Below the pieces are notes generated by a model that saw only the letters and a list, made by a program, of their open reading frames with translations, was not told the DNA's origin and did no database searches. This document shows, piece by piece, positions 9,162 through 17,879 of a DNA stretch of 64,000 nucleotides. Position 1 is the stretch's first letter; each line of letters begins with the position of its first letter. Both the position numbers and the translations under genes were made by a program. Source of the stretch: Corynebacterium kroppenstedtii (GTDB lineage Bacteria > Actinomycetota > Actinomycetes > Mycobacteriales > Mycobacteriaceae). Location: positions 1,612,001-1,676,000 of the forward strand of contig NZ_CP069792.1 of assembly GCF_016894245.1 (NCBI RefSeq), given 5' to 3'.

Positions 9162-9887
9162 CTACCACATCAAGACCGATGCGCCACCCTTGCTTTCACA
9201 GGCAGTAACATCCGCCTGGCTTTCGCACTTCAGAGTGATCTTCTCATTGCTGACCGGGGACGTTGCGGTAATCGTCAGTGGCGTCACCTGGCTCAGCTTC
9301 TTGGATTCAGATACCTTGTTAAAAAGTTCGCCTGCAGCGGCGCTAGCAAACTCGCAACTTGTGCCATCCAGCGCTGCGACTTGCTCGATACCTTTTTTAA
9401 TCGCAGCATCATTTCCACGACTACAGACAGTCATCGTCTTGCCATTGCGCGTGAATTGCACGCCCGGGGGATAGAAGGGCATACCACTAGCCAAGGCGGG
9501 CTCGCCCAACTCTTTGGTTGTGCCCGCCCCACGGACATCTCTGACGTCGGTGTTCTTCTTGGTAGATCCGACAACAGCATTAAGTAGCGCATTGTCGTTC
9601 GCCGATCCGCTGTGGTTAGCGTCGGATGGATCTGCAGCGGAGCTAGGCGGAATTGAGGGGCCAGCGCCATTGTCCTCTGATGGGGCTGGGCTTTTCTGTT
9701 CCGATGGGGCGGCGGTGCTGGTTGAGGTCGACGTGACGACGGTAGTGGAGTTGTCATCGTCAGAGTCCGATGAACATCCGGTGATAATGCCACACAGAGC
9801 GATGGCGCAGCCGCCTGCAGCAAGTACTTTCAGCGGCGTGCGTCGGTACTCGGGCCCTCGAATGGGGGCCTGTTGGCCAGTTGACAT
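9162..9887 (-). CDS. putative secreted lipoprotein
   Basis: This 241-residue protein begins with a charged N-region, a hydrophobic segment (LKVLAAGGCAIALCGI) and a lipobox ITGC, so it is probably processed by signal peptidase II and anchored outside the membrane. A Ser/Thr/Pro/Asp-rich linker of about 90 residues follows. The globular C-terminal ~130 residues contain Cys pairs (TVCSRGND ... GTSCEFA and LKCESQADVTACES) that may form disulfides. I do not recognise the domain. Two starts are possible: ATG at 9885-9887 (used here) or a GTG at 9932; neither has a good ribosome binding site. It is convergent with the acidic protein gene and divergent from the MatC-like transporter. Confidence 0.78.
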   Translation of the reverse strand: MSTGQQAPIRGPEYRRTPLKVLAAGGCAIALCGIITGCSSDSDDDNSTTVVTSTSTSTAAPSEQKSPAPSEDNGAGPSIPPSSAADPSDANHSGSANDNALLNAVVGSTKKNTDVRDVRGAGTTKELGEPALASGMPFYPPGVQFTRNGKTMTVCSRGNDAAIKKGIEQVAALDGTSCEFASAAAGELFNKVSESKKLSQVTPLTITATSPVSNEKITLKCESQADVTACESKGGASVLMW

Positions 9888-9991
9888 CGTGGTATCTGTT
9901 GATGTGATGGGGTCGGATTTAATGGATCGCACTCACTCGAGCGTACCGTTACAAGAGAACCGTGGGAAGTTCACGGAGGATGCCCCGAAGT

Positions 9992-10016
9992 CCGCGCTTA
10001 TAGCCCGCGCTTATAG
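9992..10016. repeat. 12-bp direct repeat in the transporter promoter region
   Basis: CCGCGCTTATAG occurs at 9992-10003 and again at 10005-10016, period 13. The second copy continues into TATAGT, a plausible -10 element for the downstream transporter gene, so the duplication may have doubled a promoter element. Confidence 0.7.
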
Positions 10017-10090
10017 TTACTGGTTTCGATGGCACGTCTGTGATACCCGCTCACCCCTGACTTGGAGCGCATGGATGGAAGGTATCGCTC

Positions 10091-11347
10091 ATGCCCTTTG
10101 ACCAGTTACTTTCGTTGATACTCCTGGCTCTTGTGTTCTTACTAGCAATTAGTAAGAAGCTGAATATCGGTATCCTGGCTCTTGCGGCGACCCTTCCTCT
10201 CGCCGTGATCGCGGGCGTCGATGCCAAGCAAGTTTTTGAATTTTTTGACGGCAAGCTTGTTGTTTTGATCGCCGGCGTCTCGCTGCTCTTCGCTCATATG
10301 AAAGAATCGGGCGCGTTGACGTGGTTGATAGTCAAAATTTTCGACGTCGTAGGCGATCGAGTCTACGTTTTGCCCTGGGCAGTGTTTATCTTGGGTGCGG
10401 CATTATCGACGGCGGGCGCTTTTGCCACCGCACCCATTGCGTTATTGGTACCCATGGTGGCCTATGTTTCGTCGCGGACGCGCCACATGTTCTTCGTCAA
10501 TGAACTCGCTGTGATTATCGGGGCGAATATGGCTGGTCCGTCGCCGTTGAACCCCGTCGGGGCGCTGATTAGTTCCATCGCTGCTGATCACAATGTGTCT
10601 TATTCCAAGTGGGGCGTGTGGGCCGTCGCGATGGTGACAGCGGTGGCCGCTGTGGCTGTGCTCCAAATCATTTTCACAGCGACGAAGTGGGGCCGTGCTC
10701 GTGCGAATATGAAGCCTGAACAGGTTATAGAAGGCGCAGCAGATGATGCTGTGGAGCGGCCTGTTTATGCGATTTGCTCGGGCCTTGCCTTAATCATGTT
10801 TGTTGTTTGCGTGATTGCTTTCGGCTGGGATGTTGGATTGACCGCGATGGCGATGGTCGTCATTTTGCAGTTGGCCTTTAACCCGCCGGAAAAGGCCTTG
10901 CTGAAAACGGTGCCATGGAATGCCATCATCTTGCTGACTGGTTTGCTGACGTACTTGGGCGTCATGAAGCATATAGGCACGATGGATTCAATCCAGCACG
11001 CGATGTTGTCTATCGGCAGCTCGGCTGTGCTCCTTGCCGCCATTGTCTACTTGACCACCCTGTTGTGCAATATCGAATCGTCGACGCTGGGAGTGCTGGG
11101 GCTTGCCTTGCCGATTGCGATGTCATCATTCCCGGGGAATGAACACATGACGTGGGTGATAGCGGCGATTGCAGCGCCCGCGGCGTTAATGGTGGTTAAC
11201 CCCGTGCACGTTGCCGGGACCCTTGTTGTTGCTCAAGTGCAGGAAGACAAGCAGAATAGGACGTTCCGGTTGCTGCTTAGCTTGGCAATCTCAATGGGCG
11301 TGATTGCTCCGCTCTTCCTGTTGGCCTATCCGATGATGGTGGTCTAA
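10091..11347 (+). CDS. MatC/SLC13-type permease (dicarboxylate carrier-like)
   Basis: This 418-residue integral membrane protein has about ten to twelve hydrophobic segments. Its N-terminal part (SKKLNIGILALAATLPLAVIAG, followed by FDGKLVVLIAGVSLLF) resembles the N-terminal domain of the MatC dicarboxylate carrier, within the ion-transporter superfamily that also includes SLC13. The segment GANMAGPSPLNPVGALIS is typical of substrate-binding hairpins of this superfamily. Substrates of relatives are malonate, malate or other dicarboxylates; the substrate here is not evident. ATG 10091 follows GGAAGG at 10077-10082. No metabolic partner gene is adjacent. Confidence 0.85.
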   Translation: MPFDQLLSLILLALVFLLAISKKLNIGILALAATLPLAVIAGVDAKQVFEFFDGKLVVLIAGVSLLFAHMKESGALTWLIVKIFDVVGDRVYVLPWAVFILGAALSTAGAFATAPIALLVPMVAYVSSRTRHMFFVNELAVIIGANMAGPSPLNPVGALISSIAADHNVSYSKWGVWAVAMVTAVAAVAVLQIIFTATKWGRARANMKPEQVIEGAADDAVERPVYAICSGLALIMFVVCVIAFGWDVGLTAMAMVVILQLAFNPPEKALLKTVPWNAIILLTGLLTYLGVMKHIGTMDSIQHAMLSIGSSAVLLAAIVYLTTLLCNIESSTLGVLGLALPIAMSSFPGNEHMTWVIAAIAAPAALMVVNPVHVAGTLVVAQVQEDKQNRTFRLLLSLAISMGVIAPLFLLAYPMMVV

Positions 11348-11999
11348 ACGGGTTTAACCATTGGGCTTTATCGCCGGCCATCCCGTGGGATCCTCGAGAT
11401 ACTGCGGTGTGGTGGGCTGAAGCGGCAGATCGAGCCACCAGATCGAGCCACTGGGCTGAGCTACTGGGCCGAATCGCTTTTTTCTGGCTGGACGCGTAAC
11501 CTGTGGGGGACTGAGCGCACCGGCTGGGGCTCATAATTCTTGCGAATAGGCACCTGCCCTCCATGCGTTTGGGTTCCGACGGGTGTGACTGTTACAAGGT
11601 CCGCCCGTAGGAGTGTGATAGTTGCTTTTTCACCGTTGCTGTTGAGACATTGGGTGACTAGTAAGTGGCTATTGTGATGTGAAACGTTGTTGAGTACCGA
11701 CGAATACCGTTACGTCCTCACTCGTGAACCTCTGACCTGTGTTCACCGTTCTACTTTTTGTCGACGCTGATCTTCTCCCTCTACTACTGTTGCGATCTTT
11801 CGTGCTCTCGGATAACCCTCGGGCCAATTTTGCGACAGAACCCTCTGGCGGGAGTTGAGTGTGAAAACTATTGACGAAGTGCGGTTGAGTGTCCAGCCTG
11901 GTTGAGAGTTCACCAGTGATGGCCTCCGATGAAGTTACGCGCGTTGGATGTGAGCGTTGAAACGGATATGTCGGGCAGAAAATAGATGGGTAAAAATAT
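11348..11999. other. 652-bp intergenic region upstream of the DEAD-box helicase
   Basis: No convincing gene is seen here. It contains a 13-bp tandem duplication (11426-11451) and is followed directly by the helicase ATG at 12000, which has only a weak ribosome binding site. Long 5' leaders are known for cold-shock DEAD-box helicase genes in other bacteria, so part of this stretch may be a transcribed leader, but no strong stem-loop stood out on reading. Confidence 0.45.
11426..11451. repeat. 13-bp perfect tandem duplication
   Basis: CAGATCGAGCCAC is repeated head to tail at 11426-11438 and 11439-11451 in non-coding DNA 80-100 bases downstream of the MatC-like gene. No function is apparent. 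Confidence 0.85.
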
Positions 12000-14390
12000 A
12001 TGGCTGACGAGCCCACCACCCCGACCGACTTTGAGACAAACTCCGTTAAGGGAGGCGAGAGCGCAAGCTCCGCAATGGGAAATGAGAGTGAAGGCCCGAC
12101 GCAGGGCACTGACATGAGTGTGAATGAGAATGTGGATGAGCAACGCGGCGCTGAGGATGATGCGTTGACGTTGGACGACGTGATCTCCGCTGATTCGGTG
12201 GATGATTCGAAGGATAAGTCTGAGCCGACGACGAGCTCAGACGTGGCAGATAGTGGGGATGAGGCACACACCGCTTCGGCTGAAAACGGCGGTGACGAAA
12301 CCCGTGCGGAGGATGCGCCTGAGCAGGAGAGCACGTCCGATCAGGACACCTCGGACAAAGAAACGTCGGCCAAAGATGCATCAACGGACACCGATGATGA
12401 CAAGGACGAGGGCCCGTCTTTCGACGATCTTGACTTAAGCGAGGACGTCGTCCGTGCTGTAAAAAAGGTCGGATTTGAGACCCCGTCGCCTATCCAGGCG
12501 GCCACGATTCCGATCCTGGCTCAGGGGAGGGATGTTGTCGGCTTAGCTCAGACCGGTACCGGTAAGACTGCTGCCTTCGCTTTGCCGATCCTGTCGCGTT
12601 TGGACCGGTCGCAGAAGAAACCTCAAGCATTGGTGTTGTCCCCAACGCGTGAGCTCGCGCTGCAGGTGGCAGATGCGTTCCAGGAATTCGCTGACCACTT
12701 GGGTGGTGTGCATGTTCTCCCGATCTATGGTGGGCAGTCGTACGGCATTCAGTTGTCGGGGCTGCGTCGTGGCGCCCACATTGTGGTGGGCACGCCCGGT
12801 CGCGTGATTGATCATTTGGAACGTGGCAGTCTCGATCTTTCCGAGCTCAAATACCTCGTCTTGGATGAGGCGGACGAGATGCTCAACATGGGTTTCCAGG
12901 AGGATGTTGAGCGCATTCTCGCTGACACCCCGGAGCATAAGCAGACCGCGTTGTTCTCCGCGACGATGCCCGCGTCGATCCGTCGGTTGTCAAAGCAGTA
13001 CCTGGAGGATCCGCGCGAAGTCACGATTACCTCGCAACAGCGCACGGCGGACAATATTCATCAGCAGTATTTGCTGGTCAACCACCACTATAAGCTGGAC
13101 GCACTGACTCGTATCCTCGAGGTTACCGAGTTTGACGCGATGATCATGTTTGCGCGGACGAAACAGAATACTGAGGAACTCGCGGAGAAGCTTCGTGCCC
13201 GTGGTTTCTCTGCTGCCGCGATTAATGGTGACATGGCGCAGAATCAGCGTGAGCGTACCGTCGACCAGTTGCGCGATGGCCGTCTAGATATTTTGGTTGC
13301 GACGGATGTGGCGGCCCGTGGCTTAGATGTGGAGCGCATTTCCCACGTCGTTAACTATGACATTCCGCATGATACGGAGTCATATGTTCACCGCATTGGA
13401 CGTACGGGCCGTGCGGGGCGCTCTGGTGAAGCGATCTTGTTTGTGACCCCGCGTGAGCGACGTTTGCTGAGGTCCATCGAGCGCGCGACTAAGTCCTCGA
13501 TTGAGGAAATGCAATTGCCGACGGTTGATGAGGTCAATGAGACCCGCAAGGCGAAGTTTGCGCAGTCGATCACGGAGTCCTTGGCGGATCCCCAAGTCGA
13601 TTTATTCCGGGGCCTGATCAACTCCTACGCCGAGGAACATGAAACACCGCTGGCAGATATTGCTGCTGCACTCGCAACTCAATCACAATCCGGTGACGAA
13701 TTCTTGCTGAAGGAAGACACCATCCGGCGCAATAATCGTCGTCATGATCGAGGGGGCCGCAGAAATGACCGTGAGCCTGATACTCGTAGTTTGAGTGAGC
13801 GTTTTAGTGGCAAGGAACCGCCGCGGTTCACTGATCGCACTGGTAAAGAAATGGCTGTGTATAAGATTGCAGTGGGCAAGCGTCAGCAGGTTCGACCCGG
13901 TGCCATTGTGGGTGCCATTGCGAATGAAGGTGGCCTCAATTCTCGTGATTTCGGTAAGATCTCGATCTTCTCTGAGCATTCTCTAGTTGAGCTTCCGGCG
14001 GATCTTCCCATGGAGGTTTTTGAGGCGTTGGAGGATACGCGCGTGTCCGGCCAGCTCATCAAGATTGAGCCGGATCCAGGTGCACCGGCGGGGCGGCCGG
14101 GGGCGCGTAATCGAGATCGCCAATCGGGTGATCGACGCGGCCGGTTCAATGATCGTGGTCACGGCGACCGGCGCTCTCGTGGTCGTGATGGTGGTCGTGG
14201 GTTCAATGACCGTGGGTTCCATGGACGGGGTCGTGATGATCGTGGTCGCGGTGGTCGCGGTGGTCGCGATTCGTGGGATCGTGGGAATCGACGTCGTGAT
14301 GGGGGCCGCAACGATCGGAACCGTGGTGGCCGCCAATTTAATGATCGCGGTCATCGCTTCAGTAACCGTGGTCGCGACGACCGGTTTTAA
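12000..14390 (+). CDS. deaD: DEAD-box ATP-dependent RNA helicase (DeaD/CsdA type)
   Basis: This 796-residue cytoplasmic RNA helicase unwinds structured RNA, with likely roles in ribosome assembly and mRNA turnover in the cold. Residues 1-145 are an acidic Ser/Thr/Asp/Glu-rich extension without a fold. The Q motif (FETPSPIQ) and Walker A AQTGTGKT (183-190) are followed by DEAD at 289-292, SAT, and HRIGRTGRAG of the helicase C domain near 465. Residues ~605-690 form a DbpA-type RNA-binding domain. The last ~100 residues are Arg/Gly/Asp-rich repeats that probably add RNA affinity. ATG 12000 has only a weak ribosome binding site. The acidic head and basic tail are unusual together and may interact. 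Confidence 0.93.
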   Translation: MADEPTTPTDFETNSVKGGESASSAMGNESEGPTQGTDMSVNENVDEQRGAEDDALTLDDVISADSVDDSKDKSEPTTSSDVADSGDEAHTASAENGGDETRAEDAPEQESTSDQDTSDKETSAKDASTDTDDDKDEGPSFDDLDLSEDVVRAVKKVGFETPSPIQAATIPILAQGRDVVGLAQTGTGKTAAFALPILSRLDRSQKKPQALVLSPTRELALQVADAFQEFADHLGGVHVLPIYGGQSYGIQLSGLRRGAHIVVGTPGRVIDHLERGSLDLSELKYLVLDEADEMLNMGFQEDVERILADTPEHKQTALFSATMPASIRRLSKQYLEDPREVTITSQQRTADNIHQQYLLVNHHYKLDALTRILEVTEFDAMIMFARTKQNTEELAEKLRARGFSAAAINGDMAQNQRERTVDQLRDGRLDILVATDVAARGLDVERISHVVNYDIPHDTESYVHRIGRTGRAGRSGEAILFVTPRERRLLRSIERATKSSIEEMQLPTVDEVNETRKAKFAQSITESLADPQVDLFRGLINSYAEEHETPLADIAAALATQSQSGDEFLLKEDTIRRNNRRHDRGGRRNDREPDTRSLSERFSGKEPPRFTDRTGKEMAVYKIAVGKRQQVRPGAIVGAIANEGGLNSRDFGKISIFSEHSLVELPADLPMEVFEALEDTRVSGQLIKIEPDPGAPAGRPGARNRDRQSGDRRGRFNDRGHGDRRSRGRDGGRGFNDRGFHGRGRDDRGRGGRGGRDSWDRGNRRRDGGRNDRNRGGRQFNDRGHRFSNRGRDDRF

Positions 14391-14472
14391 TCTGGCAGTG
14401 AGGTGGTTCTAAATCCACTCTAAGCTGGTTTTACGACGCCACTGGTGATTAAGTCACCGGTGGTACAACGAT

Positions 14473-14505
14473 TAGAGGCCGGCAGCATTGTGCTGTCGGC
14501 CTCTA
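14473..14505. terminator. bidirectional terminator deaD / membrane protein gene
   Basis: A 15-bp stem (TAGAGGCCGGCAGCA against TGCTGTCGGCCTCTA, one mismatch) encloses a three-base loop between the convergent helicase and DUF2269-like genes. It is the strongest hairpin in this gap and can serve both strands. Confidence 0.85.
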
Positions 14506-14533
14506 AGCAGTCATACGTCCTGGTGTCAGTGAC

Positions 14534-15016
14534 TCAAGGTCGGAAGAACATCAAGATGGCGGTGATCACCCACAGGGCGTTGAAAATTCCGGAGAACATA
14601 TTGAGCATTCCCGGAGTCTTATCCCATTGTGCCGGAGGAACCTCGTCAGGTTCGATGTCGTCGGCCTCGTCGAGGAGATTCAGGTCCGCGATCAGTGTTC
14701 TTTGCTTCGGGACGATGACGAAGAAGAGGATTCCCCACCCAATAACCGTCAGCAATATGCCTGTGTGGATGAAATAGTTCTTGAGTGCACCATCGACGGT
14801 GAAGAGGGCACCAAATCCGATAAGGGGAACGAGCAAGGACCACAATCCGTAGGCTTTGGTGATCGAGTGAAGCGATTGGGCTCGGCCTCGCGCTAACTCA
14901 TCACCATTATGTGCAGCCTGTGCAGCTTTAGGGAATTGGGAGGTTGCCACCATGACGGGGCCGATCAGAATGATCGCCGCAATGACGTGGATAAGCACCA
15001 TGAAATGTTCAGGCAC
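14534..15016 (-). CDS. four-helix integral membrane protein (DUF2269-like)
   Basis: This 160-residue protein has four predicted membrane helices: LIHVIAAIILIGPVMVA, SLLVPLIGFGALFTV, GILLTVIGWGILFFVIV and FNALWVITAILMFF. The helix arrangement and the early conserved His (VLIHVIAA) resemble predicted membrane proteins of the DUF2269 or CopD-like superfamily, found widely in corynebacteria; the function is unknown. A short acidic loop (EADDIEPDEVP) precedes the last helix. GTG 15016 is preceded by AAGGA with good spacing. It is convergent with deaD and shares its terminator. Confidence 0.8.
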   Translation of the reverse strand: MPEHFMVLIHVIAAIILIGPVMVATSQFPKAAQAAHNGDELARGRAQSLHSITKAYGLWSLLVPLIGFGALFTVDGALKNYFIHTGILLTVIGWGILFFVIVPKQRTLIADLNLLDEADDIEPDEVPPAQWDKTPGMLNMFSGIFNALWVITAILMFFRP

Positions 15017-15191
15017 GATGTGTCCTTTTCCTTGGGGTCAGGGGTCGTCTATTAATATGTCGTCTATCAAATAGGGTACCTGCCAGCGAGCAGTGGCTGC
15101 TCGAAGGGTCGCTGACATGACAAGGAGGTCGATCCTACGATAAGTGTGTTTGTTCGGTACGACGGTGGGCGCGGCGTGCCATTTAGTTTCC

Positions 15192-15866
15192 TCAACAGGC
15201 ATCTCGGAGTGCACTCGCGTCTCGTTTAGTAAGGGCAAGATCGTACGCAACAATCACCTTTGCGTAGGTGGTGGCGTACCAGCAGGCTTGCTCTGCGCTC
15301 GGTGGCATCCATTCTTCTGGTGTTTTGTCGCTCTTTTTCCTGTTCACGTGGGAATCGGTCACTACCAGGTTCCTTTTTCTATCGTTGGCGAAGCTCATCC
15401 GTTCCTCGCGAGACCATCGCGCCGCGCCCAAGTCCCACGCTGCAGCGAGTGGCACAATGTGGTCGATATTGATAGACCCGATGGTGAGTTTCTTGCCCGT
15501 GTAGGGGTCGAGCCCATGCCCACGCACAACGTCGCAGGTGTCGGCAGTTTTTATGTCATCAAGTTGTTCACGGAGGACGTGTTGCCGAGTGGTGCACCAT
15601 GTGCCCTCGGGAGTAGGGGATCGCGCCCACCCATCGCCGAACTTATCGCGTTGATATCCCAGGATTGTGGTTCGATAGTCAATGATTCGAGCCGACGACA
15701 GAAGCTTGTCCAAGGATCGACGCTCGCTAGTTTCAGGGCGGTGCCCGAGTGCGACGATTGCTACAACAAGAAACATGGTCATCAGGACGAGAGTGATAAC
15801 GCTCTGCCTGCGCCGAAAAGAAGGAAGTGCAGAAGAAGTGCGGGTAGATGAGAAAACGTGGAGCAC
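15192..15866 (-). CDS. membrane-anchored/secreted HNH endonuclease family protein (DUF1524)
   Basis: The 224-residue product has one hydrophobic segment near residues 22-41 (VITLVLMTMFLVVAIVALG) after RRR, suggesting a signal anchor or uncleaved signal peptide, so the nuclease domain faces outside. The C-terminal half carries an HNH/DUF1524 core: NIDHIVPLAAAWDLG, then RNLVVTDSHVNRKKSD and TPEEW. Such actinobacterial proteins are non-specific extracellular nucleases by inference; activity is not proven. The start is uncertain: GTG at 15864-15866 lies inside the terminator hairpin of putP, and internal ATGs at 15782 and 15776 lack ribosome binding sites. Four cysteines (TWCTTRQH, ADTCDVV, EQACWYA, terminal DAC) fit an exported, disulfide-bonded protein. 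Confidence 0.78.
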   Translation of the reverse strand: MLHVFSSTRTSSALPSFRRRQSVITLVLMTMFLVVAIVALGHRPETSERRSLDKLLSSARIIDYRTTILGYQRDKFGDGWARSPTPEGTWCTTRQHVLREQLDDIKTADTCDVVRGHGLDPYTGKKLTIGSINIDHIVPLAAAWDLGAARWSREERMSFANDRKRNLVVTDSHVNRKKSDKTPEEWMPPSAEQACWYATTYAKVIVAYDLALTKRDASALRDAC

Positions 15867-15889
15867 GTCTGTTTAGACGCACTCCACGT
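15856..15889 (-). terminator. terminator hairpin downstream of putP
   Basis: ACGTGGAGCACGTCT and AGACGCACTCCACGT form a 15-bp stem with a two-base internal mismatch and a GTTT loop, 21 bases past the putP stop. It overlaps the first codons of the longest reading of the DUF1524 gene, which argues that the true start of that gene may be internal. Confidence 0.75.
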
Positions 15890-15909
15890 GATGAGGTTCC
15901 GAGGAAGGA

Positions 15910-17505
15910 CTAGGCCTTGATGCTGCCTTCCTCGATCTTTTCCTGAGCTGTTGCGATGTTCAGCTCGGGGTTCGCTTCCGCGACACGGGCAAGGCGGGAG
16001 GCCTCGTCGAAGCCCTCAGTGATGCTCTTTTCAGGTTCGGGGGTTGCTAAGGTCACCGCGATGATAGCGATGGTGCTGCAAATGACGCCCGGAATCATCT
16101 CGTAGAGCCCGTTGCCGAATGGCGTGTCAACGATCCACTGACCCCAGACGAAGGCCACGACCGCACCGGTTACCATTCCGGCCAGGGCGCCCTGGTAGTT
16201 CAGGCGACGCCAATACAGTGCGGCCACAACCATTGGGCCGAATGCAGACCCGAAGCCGGCCCAGGCAAAGGACACCAGATTGAGAATCTGACTGTTCGGA
16301 TCCAAAGCCAGCAGAGCTGCGACCACAGCCACCATGATCACGGCAGCGCGGGAGAGGTTGATCAACGTCTTATGGCTCGCGTTCTTGTTGATCAGCCCGT
16401 TGTAAATGTCCTCAACCAGGGCCGACGAGACAACAAGCAACTGAGAGGCGATTGTCGACATGATAGCTGCGAGGACCGCCGTCAAAATGAGACCAGCGAT
16501 CAGCGGGTGGAACAAGATCTGCCCCATATCCAGGAAGATCGTCTCGTAGTTGACGGTGTCGTCGATGTGGATTGAGGGGTCTTTGCCGAAGAAGGCGGGA
16601 CCGATGACAGCCACCATAGTTGCGCCAATGATGCAAAGGAACATCCACGCGACGCCATAGCGACGTCCGGACCGCGCCTCAGAGGGCTTACGCAGTGCCA
16701 TGAAGCGCACGATGATGTGCGGCTGTCCGAAGTAGCCCAAGCCCCATGCCAATCCTGAGATGGCGGTGATAAAAGACACGCCATTGAAGAGAGAGAACCA
16801 GTGAGGGTTGGAGCTCAATGCTTCGTGGAAGCCGTAGTTGTGCTCGGTTTGGTAAGTCCAGATTGAGGCGGCATCGTTCATGTGCAGCAAAGCGAAGGTG
16901 GGGACCAGAATTAGCGCGATGAACATAATCAGGCCCTGGACTGTATCCGTGTAGGACACAGCCAAGAATCCGCCGATAAAGGTATATGCGACGGTCACAC
17001 ACGCGATGACCAACATGCCGACGAGGTAGTCGCCACCAAACGTTGACTGGAAGTACTTGCCACCGGACACCATTCCCGACGCCACGTAGAAAGTGAAGAA
17101 AATCAAAATGATGAGGCCAGCGGCGATGCGCAGCGCATGGGTTTTGTCATCAAGACGCTTTTCCAAGAACGACGGAATGGTGATGGAGTTATCCGCGATC
17201 TCTGTGTAGGAACGCAATCGTGGGGCGGTCCACTTCCAGTTGGCCCAACAACCGATCAGGAGGCCAATGGGCATCCACAGTTGACCGAAGCCTGATACGT
17301 ACATGGCGCCAGGCAGCCCCATGAGGAGCCAGCCGGACATGTCCGACGCTCCGGCAGAAAGTGCGGCGACGAAAGGATGCAGGCCGCGCCCGCCTAGCAT
17401 GTAATCGTCGTATTCATCGGTTTGCCGGAACGAATACAGACCTATCGCAAGCATGGCGAGCAGATAGATCACCATGGCGATAATGAACCACGTTTGTTGA
17501 CTCAC
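15910..17505 (-). CDS. putP: sodium/proline symporter PutP
   Basis: This is a 531-residue sodium:solute symporter (SSS family) with about 13 membrane helices that imports L-proline with Na+. Diagnostic features are the N-terminal helix IIAMVIYLLAMLAIGLYSF, the loop DDYMLGGRGLHPFVAALSAGASDMSGWLLMG split over the sodium-binding helix 2, and GLAWGLGYFGQPHIIVRFMA further on. The tail after the last helix is cytoplasmic and Glu-rich. GTG at 17503-17505 is preferred because GAGGAG lies about six bases upstream; the frame extends to 17550. It is transcribed away from the SNF2 helicase gene and ends at a hairpin. Confidence 0.95.
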   Translation of the reverse strand: MSQQTWFIIAMVIYLLAMLAIGLYSFRQTDEYDDYMLGGRGLHPFVAALSAGASDMSGWLLMGLPGAMYVSGFGQLWMPIGLLIGCWANWKWTAPRLRSYTEIADNSITIPSFLEKRLDDKTHALRIAAGLIILIFFTFYVASGMVSGGKYFQSTFGGDYLVGMLVIACVTVAYTFIGGFLAVSYTDTVQGLIMFIALILVPTFALLHMNDAASIWTYQTEHNYGFHEALSSNPHWFSLFNGVSFITAISGLAWGLGYFGQPHIIVRFMALRKPSEARSGRRYGVAWMFLCIIGATMVAVIGPAFFGKDPSIHIDDTVNYETIFLDMGQILFHPLIAGLILTAVLAAIMSTIASQLLVVSSALVEDIYNGLINKNASHKTLINLSRAAVIMVAVVAALLALDPNSQILNLVSFAWAGFGSAFGPMVVAALYWRRLNYQGALAGMVTGAVVAFVWGQWIVDTPFGNGLYEMIPGVICSTIAIIAVTLATPEPEKSITEGFDEASRLARVAEANPELNIATAQEKIEEGSIKA

Positions 17506-17879
17506 GAAGACTCCTCGGTGGTTAGCGTGCTGGGACAGCAGTTCCATCAATCATGAACCGCTACGAATAGGGACAAAGAATACAAAAAAATACAAATAGA
17601 AAAATTGGGGATTGATAAAAGAGCGTTTTCAGGGTGTCATGGATGAGTAGGCGTATCAAATCCAGCGGGCTGTTTTGTCCATATTGACCCTTAGTCTCTC
17701 GTGGTTTTCACATGGTTGTCGCGCGGTACCGGCGTGATTGTCCTGGAGGGAGAGCACACTTCGTGGTGCGATTATTTCGTGTGGCCGGGGGAGCTTCGTC
17801 AGTTCTATCGAAAATAAGTTCGACGGGGCTATGTGGATGTCTCGAAGATTTGTCTCATGAGCCTGGTATCAATGAAAAC
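17506..17879. other. 374-bp divergent intergenic region putP / SNF2 helicase
   Basis: An AT-rich tract at about 17570-17625, with repeated ATACAAA words, lies close to the putP start and probably contains its promoter. The stretch 17712-17879 is an open frame continuous with the SNF2 gene but its translation is unlike the family, so I treat it as leader. No clear operator was recognised. Confidence 0.45.

Noticed and set aside
11669-12334. Long reverse-strand frame upstream of and over deaD
   Set aside because: Ser-rich translation is an antisense shadow of the acidic helicase N-terminus.
15144-15851. Forward frame of 235 codons opposite the HNH nuclease gene
   Set aside because: The reverse strand encodes the recognisable HNH core; the forward product has no domain and is Cys/Arg-rich noise.
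17712-17879. N-terminal extension of the SNF2 protein
   Set aside because: The family begins near MFAYLLHVLWP; the extension has no ribosome binding site and no similarity.
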